A DNA stretch of 9,336 nucleotides, from NCBI GenBank assembly GCA_003552605.1, contig PUNN01000213.1, positions 1 to 9,336 of the forward strand. The letters are read 5' to 3'. The first letter of the stretch is position 1; every line of letters starts with the position of its first letter. The translations under genes and the position numbers were made by a program. The notes under the pieces were generated by a model. The model saw only the letters and a program-made list of their open reading frames with translations, had not been told where the DNA came from and made no database searches. Source of the DNA: Phycisphaeraceae bacterium (lineage in GTDB: Bacteria > Planctomycetota > Phycisphaerae > Phycisphaerales > Phycisphaeraceae). Below are positions 1 through 5,637 of the stretch, piece by piece.

Positions 1-64
1 ACATAAATGTCCTCGAGGCAGTCTGGGCACAGCCGATAAAATTTTCTTGCTGGAACTGCATACC

Positions 65-257
65 AGGGTCGGGGTGAGGGCGGACTTGGTGCAAACGCCC
101 GAATGCTTCATGTACCGCCCTTCCCGCCTCATGAAGGGGTCGGCCCTCGGTTCAGCCACGGCACGACCGGCACGAATCTGCCCTCACCCCAGCCCTCTCC
201 CGCCCCCGGAAATGGGGAGAGAGAGCAAGAGCCTACCGCGGGGCGTGTCATGCGCCC
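65..257 (+). repeat. Truncated copy of the MITE-like repeat found at 5199-5453
   Basis: This stretch is homologous to the reverse complement of 5199-5453. Bases 157-190 match the complement of 5278-5311 at all 34 positions, and similarity continues on both sides, including GCAAACGCCC at 91-100 and the terminal GTGTCATGCGCCC at 245-257. The right end stops exactly where the intact copy stops. The left terminal inverted repeat is missing: bases 1-64 do not resemble the other end, so the copy is truncated or rearranged. Short ORFs crossing it encode low-complexity proline-rich peptides and are not genes. It lies directly upstream of dtd. Confidence 0.75.
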
Positions 258-295
258 CCCACTTCCGGCAAGGGCCATCCCGCCTTCCTCCCGTT

Positions 296-323
296 TTGCC
301 CTCATCTGCGGTGTGATTACACT
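296..323 (+). promoter_or_regulatory. Candidate dtd promoter, possibly giving a leaderless mRNA
   Basis: TTGCCC at 296-301 and TACACT at 318-323 are separated by 16 bases and each matches 4 of 6 sigma-70 consensus positions. A start point about 7 bases after the -10 box would fall on or next to the dtd ATG at 330. No Shine-Dalgarno sequence is visible before that ATG, which fits leaderless translation. The inverted pair GTGT/ACAC at 311-322 overlaps the -10 box. All of this is inferred from weak matches. Confidence 0.3.
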
Positions 324-329
324 GCGAGC

Positions 330-785
330 ATGCGAGTCCTTTTACAGCGCGTGAGTGAGGCGTCCGTGACGGTGGATGATGAGCGGGTCGGCCAGATCGG
401 CCGCGGGCTGCTGCTGCTTGTCGGCATCGGCCAAGAGGATGATGAGGCCACCCTCGAGCGCATGGCGAAGAAGGTGGTCGACATCCGCATCTTCGCTGAT
501 GAGCAGGGACGGACGAACCGGTCGCTGCTCGAGGCCGGCGGCCGGTTGCTCGCTGTCTCGCAGTTCACCCTCTATGCCGACACCCGCCGCGGCCGCCGCC
601 CCGGGTTCACCTACGCGGCCGATCCGGAGAAGGCATCGGCTCTGTTCGACCGGTTCTGTGAGCAGCTCGAACAGCTTGTCGGCGGCCCGGTCGAGCGCGG
701 CGTGTTCGGCGCCATGATGCAGGTCCATCTCGTCAACGATGGGCCGGTCACCATCATGCTCGACAGCGCCGAGTGGGCGGGATGA
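330..785 (+). CDS. dtd: D-aminoacyl-tRNA deacylase (Dtd)
   Basis: This cytoplasmic enzyme hydrolyses the ester bond of D-aminoacyl-tRNAs, such as D-Tyr-tRNA, and of mischarged glycyl-tRNA(Ala), so that wrong residues do not reach the ribosome. The 151-residue length is normal for the family. It begins with the typical MRVLLQRVSEASVTV and carries both signature motifs: SQFTL at residues 77-81, which supplies the Ser-Gln pair of the active site, and NDGPVT at 136-141, the NxGPxT motif with the cross-subunit Gly-Pro. The RRGRRPGF segment at 86-93 corresponds to the usual GxRPSF region, with Gly in place of Ser. The gene stands alone on this strand and faces the glycoside hydrolase gene. No ribosome binding site is visible before the ATG. 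The ATG is fixed by alignment of the conserved N-terminus. The assignment is secure. Confidence 0.97.
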   Translation: MRVLLQRVSEASVTVDDERVGQIGRGLLLLVGIGQEDDEATLERMAKKVVDIRIFADEQGRTNRSLLEAGGRLLAVSQFTLYADTRRGRRPGFTYAADPEKASALFDRFCEQLEQLVGGPVERGVFGAMMQVHLVNDGPVTIMLDSAEWAG

Positions 786-788
786 TGC

Positions 789-804
789 GCCGGCCGGGGC
801 CGGC
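789..804 (+). terminator. GC-rich hairpin just after dtd, possible transcript end
   Basis: GCCGGCC at 789-795 and GGCCGGC at 798-804 are perfect complements, so the RNA can form a tight hairpin (6 bp with a 4-base loop) four bases after the dtd stop. No U-run follows, so this may stabilise a 3' end or assist termination rather than act as a standard intrinsic terminator. Confidence 0.35.
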
Positions 805-829
805 TGTGCCCCCTGCCTGTGAGTGCAAG

Positions 830-859
830 AAAAACCGGACGGCCTGGTGGACCGTCCGG
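830..859 (-). terminator. Intrinsic terminator of the family-16 glycoside hydrolase gene
   Basis: Read on the minus strand, CCGGACGG (852-859) and CCGTCCGG (835-842) form a perfect 8-bp GC-rich stem with a 9-base loop. A run of five T follows directly (complement of 830-834). It lies about 54 bases past the stop of the minus-strand gene ending at 913. Stem plus U-run is the classic Rho-independent layout. It also separates this gene from the convergent dtd. Confidence 0.8.
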
Positions 860-912
860 GTCAAGATTCGCGGCCGGGTCATTTCACTGTGAGTGATGCG
901 ACCGACTTGTTG

Positions 913-1791
913 TCAACGATCCCTGCGGCGACGCAACAGCACGAGCCCACCGGCACCGAGCAGCGCCAGGCTCCCCGGCTCAGGGATGTATGCCCGCACA
1001 TAGTCCACATCCATGCCATCGGGGAGGCCGCCTGCATCTCGCACCTCATCGAGGTCGCCGCCGGCCCAGCCGACCTCGCCCGTGCCCGGTGTCGGCACTT
1101 CCTGACTGAGGATCATGTACTGCGGCCGCTGCGAGACGGCGGTGGTCGTGTGCCAGGTCTCCTCGCCGTCGACGTAGAACGTGTACGAATCCTCGGTCCA
1201 ATGCACCCCGAAGGTATGCCACCCATCCTCGCTCCGCTCGAAGCCAAACTCCTCATTGATGGTCTGGTGGCCGTCTTCGTAGCCGTTCCAATGCAGGGCG
1301 TGCTGCATGTCCGCGTGCGCATGGCGATACTCCATCACGTCGATCTCGGCCCCGTAGGTGGCGGGGTCGGGGGGATCGACCTCGGTGTGAATATCGGGGG
1401 ATTGAAGCCAGAAAGCCGACCAGTGGCCCCCCTGCTCCTGGAGCCTGATGCGCGCCTCGAAGTAACCATACTTCTGCTGAAACGTCTGCCGGGTGCCGAT
1501 CATGCCCGTTTCATAGCGCTGCTCATCCTCATTGTAAGACGTCCTGATCGACAGCATGCCATCCTGCACACTGACGGCCTCAGGCACGTTGTACGCACCC
1601 CGCCGCTCACCCTGATCGCGGTGCTGCCACTTGGTTTCATCCAGCGCATCACCTTCGAACTGATCCTCCCATGTCAGCACGTAACCTTCGGGAACGGCGG
1701 CGGTGGTGGTGGTGGCACCGGTCATGGCAACCACACCCACGGCACCCACGGTGATGCACCACAAACTCAGATCGCGTATTGACACTGCCAT
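913..1791 (-). CDS. Secreted family-16 glycoside hydrolase with PEP-CTERM tail
   Basis: Likely a retaining endo-beta-glycanase that cuts an algal-type polysaccharide outside the cell. Residues 1-32 form a signal peptide with a hydrophobic core at about 9-24. The catalytic domain spans about 36-268 and includes YFEARIRL (110-117), the substrate-cleft segment WSAFWLQS (124-131), and the catalytic motif EIDVME at 149-154. Glu149 is the expected nucleophile, Asp151 assists and Glu154 is the acid/base. This ExDxxE form is the beta-bulge type seen in laminarinases, agarases and carrageenases; the exact substrate cannot be read from sequence. The end, PEPGSLALLGAGGLVLLRRRR (270-290), is a PEP-CTERM sorting signal normally processed by exosortase; none is encoded here. 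The ATG follows GAAAGG with no spacer, so its ribosome site is atypical, but a later start would lose the signal peptide. The neighbouring sugar-type regulator is a plausible controller. A terminator follows the gene. Confidence 0.92.
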   Translation of the reverse strand: MAVSIRDLSLWCITVGAVGVVAMTGATTTTAAVPEGYVLTWEDQFEGDALDETKWQHRDQGERRGAYNVPEAVSVQDGMLSIRTSYNEDEQRYETGMIGTRQTFQQKYGYFEARIRLQEQGGHWSAFWLQSPDIHTEVDPPDPATYGAEIDVMEYRHAHADMQHALHWNGYEDGHQTINEEFGFERSEDGWHTFGVHWTEDSYTFYVDGEETWHTTTAVSQRPQYMILSQEVPTPGTGEVGWAGGDLDEVRDAGGLPDGMDVDYVRAYIPEPGSLALLGAGGLVLLRRRRDR

Positions 1792-1859
1792 CCTTTCAAA
1801 TAAGAAGACGCACCACGGCTGGCGCTATAGGCAACCCCGCGGTTCGAGCCCGGCGTCCC

Positions 1860-1894
1860 GGATGGCACTGGGGGTTTGCCCCCCAGTGCCATCC
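1860..1894. repeat. Perfect 15-bp inverted repeat between two PEP-CTERM genes
   Basis: GGATGGCACTGGGGG at 1860-1874 is exactly complementary to 1880-1894, with a 5-base loop (TTTGC). Two further pairs are possible beyond a one-base mismatch. It sits 187 bases past the stop of the 2082-2837 gene and 68 bases before the start of the hydrolase gene. No U-run follows on either strand. It may end or process the upstream transcript, or be a dispersed palindromic repeat. The rest of 1792-2081 shows no gene, only a small hairpin (ATGGAC/GTCCAT at 1968-1983). Confidence 0.75.
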
Positions 1895-2081
1895 CGGCAC
1901 CGTCAAGCAGATTCAAACATTGATGCTTCCGATACGCGCCAATGCCATGCGTGCATGCCGCAGCGCCATGGACAACCGTCCATCACACCGCGTTGCACGC
2001 ACCGGCGGTGGGTTCAGCACGAAGTGCTTCCAAAGCCGTTGTTCGGCAGAGCTCGCCCGACCCACCCGGCGCGGCGGCGTG

Positions 2082-2837
2082 TCAGCGGCGACGCCGCAGC
2101 AGCAGGAGCCCACCGGCACCGATCAGCGCGAGGCTGGCAGGTTCAGGAATGACGGTGGGATTGTCATACCGGATGGCAGATCCCGGCCAGCCCGAAAGAT
2201 CTGGCGTGTAATTGTAGACACCCACAGCGGTTATGTTGCCGGAGGGAAGGTCATCGCCGTTGAGTTGTCCCGTAGCCAGAAGGTCGAAACCCTCACCACC
2301 ATCCTGGCCGGAGATGCCGTCAAATGGGTCGTCATCATTGAGAATCGGCACCCAGGCGCCGACACTGCTGAAGGCCCAGCTAATCTCAGTCCACTCATCG
2401 CCGTCGTGCGGTGTCTCCATCATCCCCGGCGTCGCAGTGGCAAACCACTCCCCCCCGACCTGAACGACAAAGCGGGTCTCGCTGTCGGCATCACCGTGCC
2501 GAATGTCGACTGCGAGTTCCGTGATGTCACCCTGCGCAATGTTCACATCATCGAACCAGGATATGACAGCCTGCATCTCGTCCTCGTTCTGGAAATTGTA
2601 CCCAAACTCGCCGCCAGATACGAGGCCTACATCCGCTCCGGCTGGACGGCCACCACCGGCGTTGATCGCCCAACTCCAGTTCCACGGTGCATCCTCGAGG
2701 TTTTGATTCTCCTCCGTGTCGTTGTCGAACGTCTCCTGATAGATGATGCTGGCATCCGCCTGGGGCGGTCCGGCAAGGGCGAGTGCCGCCACGGCGGCCG
2801 GTGCGAGTTTCCATGCGTGTTTCGGTGCTCTCATCAT
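2082..2837 (-). CDS. Secreted PEP-CTERM protein of unknown function
   Basis: A 251-residue exported protein. The reading frame is open up to 2930, but I start it at the ATG at 2835-2837 because AGGAG (complement of 2845-2849) sits exactly 7 bases upstream and because MMRAPKHAWKLAPAAVAALALAG then forms a clean signal peptide ending near ADA-SII (mature start about residue 30). The mature part opens with IIYQETFDND, a start common in planctomycete beta-sandwich secreted proteins. It is acidic and rich in Asp, Gly and Trp, which suggests a beta-rich carbohydrate-binding-like fold, but no catalytic motif is visible and I recognise no named family. It ends in PEPASLALIGAGGLLLLRRRRR, the PEP-CTERM sorting tail (helix plus arginine cluster), which predicts sorting by an exosortase encoded elsewhere. 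It is divergent from the XylR/AraC-type regulator and upstream of the hydrolase gene on the same strand, so co-control with the hydrolase is plausible. Confidence 0.85.
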   Translation of the reverse strand: MMRAPKHAWKLAPAAVAALALAGPPQADASIIYQETFDNDTEENQNLEDAPWNWSWAINAGGGRPAGADVGLVSGGEFGYNFQNEDEMQAVISWFDDVNIAQGDITELAVDIRHGDADSETRFVVQVGGEWFATATPGMMETPHDGDEWTEISWAFSSVGAWVPILNDDDPFDGISGQDGGEGFDLLATGQLNGDDLPSGNITAVGVYNYTPDLSGWPGSAIRYDNPTVIPEPASLALIGAGGLLLLRRRR

Positions 2838-3149
2838 GACCATGCTCCTGAATGACAAGGACGTATACGATGACGTCCCTGCGCCTCTATGGTGGCCTCC
2901 GTGGCGGGCAACACACCCGATGGGGACCACCCGATTTCCAAGGTCTGCCGCGGCGGCCTGATGGTGGGCTGAAGCTCAGCCCTGCATCCCGGCCTCTCGC
3001 CGCGCGGTGATGGGCTTGATCAATGGCCCGATGTCACCATCCAAACGATACCACCTCCCGGCGTTGAAACAAGCCATAATCGCGTTAAAATTTGCAAACT
3101 TTGCGACAGCCCGGAACGACCCCCCGCCGCAGCTTTTCAAGGGCCTCTC
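2838..3149. promoter_or_regulatory. Divergent control region between the PEP-CTERM gene and the regulator gene
   Basis: This 312-bp stretch has no gene and carries several dyads. GGACGT/ACGTCC lies at 2859-2878, 22-41 bases before the PEP-CTERM start. GGGCTGA-AGC-TCAGCCC at 2966-2982 is a perfect 7-bp dyad. TTGATCAA at 3016-3023 is palindromic and sits inside a looser GGGC/GCCC pair. GCAAA-C-TTTGC lies at 3094-3104. LacI-like and AraC-like regulators often bind such dyads or half-sites next to their own genes, so these are candidate operators. No convincing minus-strand promoter is visible. Confidence 0.5.
3064..3091 (+). promoter_or_regulatory. Sigma-70-like promoter of the regulator gene
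   Basis: TTGAAA at 3064-3069 and TAAAAT at 3086-3091 each match five of six consensus positions and are 16 bases apart. The predicted start point is near 3098, inside the GCAAACTTTGC dyad (3094-3104), so a protein bound there would block initiation. The segment is AT-richer than its surroundings. Confidence 0.6.
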
Positions 3150-4394
3150 ATGACCCACCGTCCCACACCGCGACCTGTCCAAGACAAACGTAAATGGCGT
3201 GTGGCGCTGTACTTGGACCTCGAATACGGCTTCGCACGCCAGATGCTCCAGGGCCTGGTGCGCTACAGCCGCGCGCACGGGCCGTGGAAGTGCCTGCTCC
3301 AGCCACCGGGCGCGGCCGACGCTCCAGCCGCGGCCGAAGCGGCGGCCGACCGGTTCGATGCGGCCATCCTCGGCATGCCGCATTCCCCGCTGATCGAGCA
3401 ACTGCAAGCCGGCGGCCGGCCGGTGGTCAGCACCACCAGTGCGATCCTCGATCAACCATTCGCGCGGGTCTGGCCGGACAACGAGGGCGCCGGCCGGCTC
3501 GCCGCGACCCACTTCATGGAACTCGGCTTCCGACAGTTCGCCTACGTCGGCCAGTCCGCCCGGGGCTTCTCGCAACTTCGACACCGCGGCTTCGAGCACG
3601 CGCTCAACCGGGCCGGGCTTTCCTGTGACGACCTGACCGATACGTTCGAAGCGGTCACGGCCAGAAAAGGCGGCGAAGAGGCGGTCAAGGCATTGCGGAT
3701 GCGCCTGGCTGAACTGGGCAAACCGCTGGCGGTCTTGACCGCCACTGAATGGGTGGCCTGGACGCTGGTGGGCATGAGCCTCGAAGCAGGCATCGATGTA
3801 CCCGAGCAGATGGCGGTGATGGCGGTGGGCAACGATCCGCTGATCTGCGAGGTGTGCGACATTCCCCTGTCAGGAGTTGAACTCAACTTCGGCCGCGTGG
3901 GCTATGAGGCCGCCGCCATGCTCCACCGCCTGCTCGATGGGGAGAAGGCGCCGCTCGAACCGGTGCATGTGGCCCCGCAACGGGTGGTCACGCGCCAGTC
4001 CTCGGACATCCTCGCCATCGATGAGCCTTATGTCGCCCAGGCGTTGCGGCTCATCCACCAGCGTGCCTGCAACCGGCTGACGGTGGATGAAATTCTCCAT
4101 GCGGTACCGGTCAACCGCCGCTGGCTCGAGCGGCGGTTCCGCGACCTGCTTGGCCGAACGGTGCATCAGCAGATCACCCATACCCGCATGGCGCGGGCAC
4201 GGCAGTTGCTTGCCGAATCGGACTTGAAGATGCCGGATGTGGCGGAGCGCTGCGGGTTCGATCACGTGCAGCACTTCGGCAAGGTCTTTCGCGATACAGT
4301 GGGCCAGACGCCCGCCGCCTACCGGCGCGCCCACCGCTTTGCCGGGGCCAACCTCGAACACATCGCCACCATCAACCAGCCCGACCTCCCCTGA
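3150..4394 (+). CDS. XylR/AraC-type transcriptional regulator with LacI-like sensor domain
   Basis: A cytoplasmic DNA-binding regulator of 414 residues, the usual size for the XylR-like class. Residues 15-285 form a periplasmic-binding-protein-like sensor of the LacI/GalR type: RVALYLDLEYGFARQMLQGL at the start, then VWPDNEGAGRLAATHFMELGFRQFAYVG at 107-134, the segment characteristic of these domains. The linker VVTRQSSDILAIDEPYVAQALRLIHQRA (279-306) is typical of the family. The C-terminal AraC domain, about 295-394, has both helix-turn-helix units; the second contains MPDVAERCGFDHVQHFGKVFRDTVGQTPAAYRR. Such proteins usually sense a sugar and activate nearby catabolic genes. AAGGG ends 6 bases before the ATG. 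It is divergent from the PEP-CTERM gene, with the family-16 hydrolase just beyond, which suggests polysaccharide-derived sugars as a signal; the actual ligand is not readable from sequence. Confidence 0.92.
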   Translation: MTHRPTPRPVQDKRKWRVALYLDLEYGFARQMLQGLVRYSRAHGPWKCLLQPPGAADAPAAAEAAADRFDAAILGMPHSPLIEQLQAGGRPVVSTTSAILDQPFARVWPDNEGAGRLAATHFMELGFRQFAYVGQSARGFSQLRHRGFEHALNRAGLSCDDLTDTFEAVTARKGGEEAVKALRMRLAELGKPLAVLTATEWVAWTLVGMSLEAGIDVPEQMAVMAVGNDPLICEVCDIPLSGVELNFGRVGYEAAAMLHRLLDGEKAPLEPVHVAPQRVVTRQSSDILAIDEPYVAQALRLIHQRACNRLTVDEILHAVPVNRRWLERRFRDLLGRTVHQQITHTRMARARQLLAESDLKMPDVAERCGFDHVQHFGKVFRDTVGQTPAAYRRAHRFAGANLEHIATINQPDLP

Positions 4395-4429
4395 CCCACG
4401 CGCGGCCCGGATCAGCGCATCGCACATTC

Positions 4430-4466
4430 GCCCCTGGATGCCCCGACGCCGCGGATACCCAGGGGC
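4430..4466 (+). terminator. Hairpin after the regulator gene, possible transcript end
   Basis: GCCCCTGG at 4430-4437 and CCAGGGGC at 4459-4466 are perfect 8-bp complements with a 21-base loop, 36 bases after the stop of the regulator gene. No U-run follows, so it is only a weak terminator candidate. Confidence 0.3.
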
Positions 4467-4612
4467 ACCCCGGACAACGGAACCCGGACAACCGATGACG
4501 TCTTCAGGGCCCGTGAGTCCGTTTCTTACGGCCACGTTCGCCACGAGTTGGAAGGGACGATGTAACCGGAGCCGGATGGGCTCGCGCGAAGCGAGATGCG
4601 TTGTGATCCCAT

Positions 4613-4722
4613 CTCTGCGACACTCTGCGATCCTTTGTGGTTGAAAACTCGATCACCCACACGGGGTTGTCGCGGCGTCGAGAAGGATGTTTTACCGCAG
4701 AGGGCGCGGAGGACGCTGAGGA
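4613..4722. repeat. Inverted-arm repeat element, CTCTGCG/TTTGTGGTT family
   Basis: The left arm at about 4613-4650 reads CTCTGCGACACTCTGCG, then CCTTTGTGGTTGAAAAC. The right arm at about 4686-4722, read in complement, is CTCAGCGTCCTCCGCG, then CCCTCTGCGGTAAAAC. The arms match imperfectly along their length and enclose about 35 bases. Phrases of this type (ACCGCAGAGG..GCGGAGG) recur between genes in many environmental bacterial genomes. No coding content or transposase is present. Confidence 0.6.
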
Positions 4723-4909
4723 GAGGAGCGGGGGTATGGCACAGAAGCCTTCTTGAACCGTGGCCATGGGGATCGGGGCTGACCGTCTCGCCCGACAGCC
4801 CCTTTCATCAATCTGCGCCAGTCCCCGGGCAGCAAATGACAACGGTGACGGCTTTTGTGTCAGCCTCCTGATAACTACATTCCTCCGCGGACATGAAATA
4901 ACAGGATAT

Positions 4910-5074
4910 TTATCCGCAGATTGACGCAGATTTACACAGATTCAGAGGATGAGGAGGAGTATGAGCGAGTTGTGCGGATGCGTGAACGGGTGAGGAGGGC
5001 CGAACATCATGATTTTCTCCAGTCCCCCTTCATCACTCTTGAATCTGCGTCAATCTGCGTCAATCTGTGGATAA
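4910..5074. repeat. Inverted-arm repeat element, CAGATT family, copy 1
   Basis: The outer 35 bases form inverted arms: 4910-4944 matches the complement of 5040-5074 at 32 of 35 positions, starting TTATCC[G/A]CAGATTGACG on each side. Each arm is three successive 10-base units around CAGATT. About 95 unrelated bases lie between the arms. The layout resembles a non-autonomous mobile element or a BIME-like palindromic repeat. No target duplication longer than one or two bases is visible at the ends. Confidence 0.7.
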
Positions 5075-5109
5075 TTTCTCCTCGGCGGACACCGAAGATC
5101 AGCAAACTC

Positions 5110-5525
5110 GTCCGCAGATTGACACCGATTAACACAGATTCAGGAGCGGAGCGGGACTCTGGCCTATCACTCGCTGCGACACGGCGGCGCCAGACACCGG
5201 GCGCATGACACGCGCCGCGGCGAGCGGACCGGGGATTTCCCCCCTCTCCCCATCTCCGGGGGGCGGGAGAGGGGCCGGGGGTGAGGGCAGATTCGTGCCG
5301 GTCGTGCCGTGCCCGAACCAAGCGCCGAGTCGCAGATGAGGCGGGATGAACGGTACATACGGCACTTGGGCGTTTGCAGCGAGGCCGCCCCTCACCCCGG
5401 CCCTCTCCCGAAGGGAGAGGGAGACAGATATCCGCAGCGCGTGTCATGCGCCCCCAGACACCCCCCGGCCACATTCCCTTTCCAACGTTTCATCAATCTG
5501 CATCAATCTGCTTTAATCTGTGGAC
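5110..5525. repeat. Inverted-arm repeat element, CAGATT family, copy 2, interrupted
   Basis: The arms at 5110-5143 and 5492-5525 match in inverted orientation at 24 of 34 positions, starting GTCC[G/A]CAGATT on both sides. The element is 416 bases long but contains the 255-base MITE at 5199-5453 plus one copy of its 9-base target repeat. Removing those 264 bases leaves 152 bases, close to the 165 bases of copy 1. The interiors of the two copies are not alike. Only 35 bases separate the two copies. Confidence 0.6.
5199..5453. mobile_element. MITE-like element with 22-bp terminal inverted repeats and 9-bp target duplication
   Basis: The ends GGGCGCATGACACGCGC (5199-5215) and 5437-5453 are perfect 17-bp inverted repeats. 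They extend to 22 bp with one mismatch. The sequence CCAGACACC occurs directly before (5190-5198) and directly after (5454-5462), as expected for a 9-base target duplication. The interior (255 bases in all) contains the CCTCACCCC-GGCC-CTCTCCC phrases, including a CCCTCTCCC-GAA-GGGAGAGGG hairpin near 5400, and encodes no transposase, so movement would depend on an enzyme encoded elsewhere. A 9-base duplication is typical of several DDE transposase families but does not identify one. A truncated relative lies in opposite orientation at 65-257, showing that the unit is dispersed. Confidence 0.75.
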
Positions 5526-5637
5526 AATGTTGCCTCCGCGCTTGATCCTGAAAGCGCATAAACTCATGCCACGCGCTGCGGCCGGACGTGCGGTGGGGGC
5601 CCTGCGGGTGTGTGAAGGTTTGCTCGGTGGGGCGTGG

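Larger units (their letters stand above)
4395..5637. other. Gene-free repeat island of 1.2 kb
   Basis: No reading frame here looks like a gene. The ones present translate repeat DNA into low-complexity peptides such as LPLPSGEGRGEGR or TQIYTDSEDEEE. The first part (4395-4600) has a possible 3'-end hairpin after the regulator gene and a CTCGC/GCGAG hairpin at 4581-4595. Three inverted-arm elements and a MITE-like insertion follow (listed separately). A fragment of the CAGATT family, TTTCATCAATCTGCG, lies at 4803-4817. Bases 5526-5637 hold a small stem (GCGCTT 5538-5543, AAGCGC 5552-5557) and nothing else recognisable. Confidence 0.7.

Noticed and set aside
823..1782. Long plus-strand ORF (319 codons) opposite the family-16 hydrolase gene
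   Set aside because: It is longer than the real gene, but its translation has no recognisable domain, while the minus strand shows a signal peptide, the EIDVME catalytic motif and a PEP-CTERM tail. High-GC antisense frames are often open.
1831..1860. tRNA-like T-loop (GGTTCGAGCC at 1841-1850)
   Set aside because: The T-stem pairs at only three of five positions, and no matching acceptor, D-arm or anticodon arm precedes it, since the sequence before it runs into a coding gene start.
1779..2855. Plus-strand ORF of 358 codons opposite the second PEP-CTERM gene
   Set aside because: It runs through the intergenic hairpin and is antisense to a gene with a good ribosome site, signal peptide and sorting tail. 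Nothing in its translation is recognisable.
2838..2930. N-terminal extension of the PEP-CTERM protein up to the ATG at 2930
   Set aside because: The extension would precede the signal peptide with a non-hydrophobic, histidine-rich stretch, and the ideal ribosome site points to the ATG at 2837.
4504..4842. Minus-strand ORF of 112 codons in the repeat island
   Set aside because: It is a translation of the CTCTGCG/TTTGTGGTT inverted-arm repeat, with no ribosome site and no protein-like composition.
5007..5474. Minus-strand ORF with LPLPSGEGRGEGR and ALTPGPSP peptides
   Set aside because: These peptides come from translating the CCTCACCCC/CCCTCTCCC repeat and appear in many mis-annotated hypothetical proteins.
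4910..5525. Possible CRISPR array from the repeated CAATCTGCGT units
   Set aside because: The units are 10 bases, tandem, and occur in inverted pairs. There are no regular unique spacers of 30-40 bases and no cas gene.
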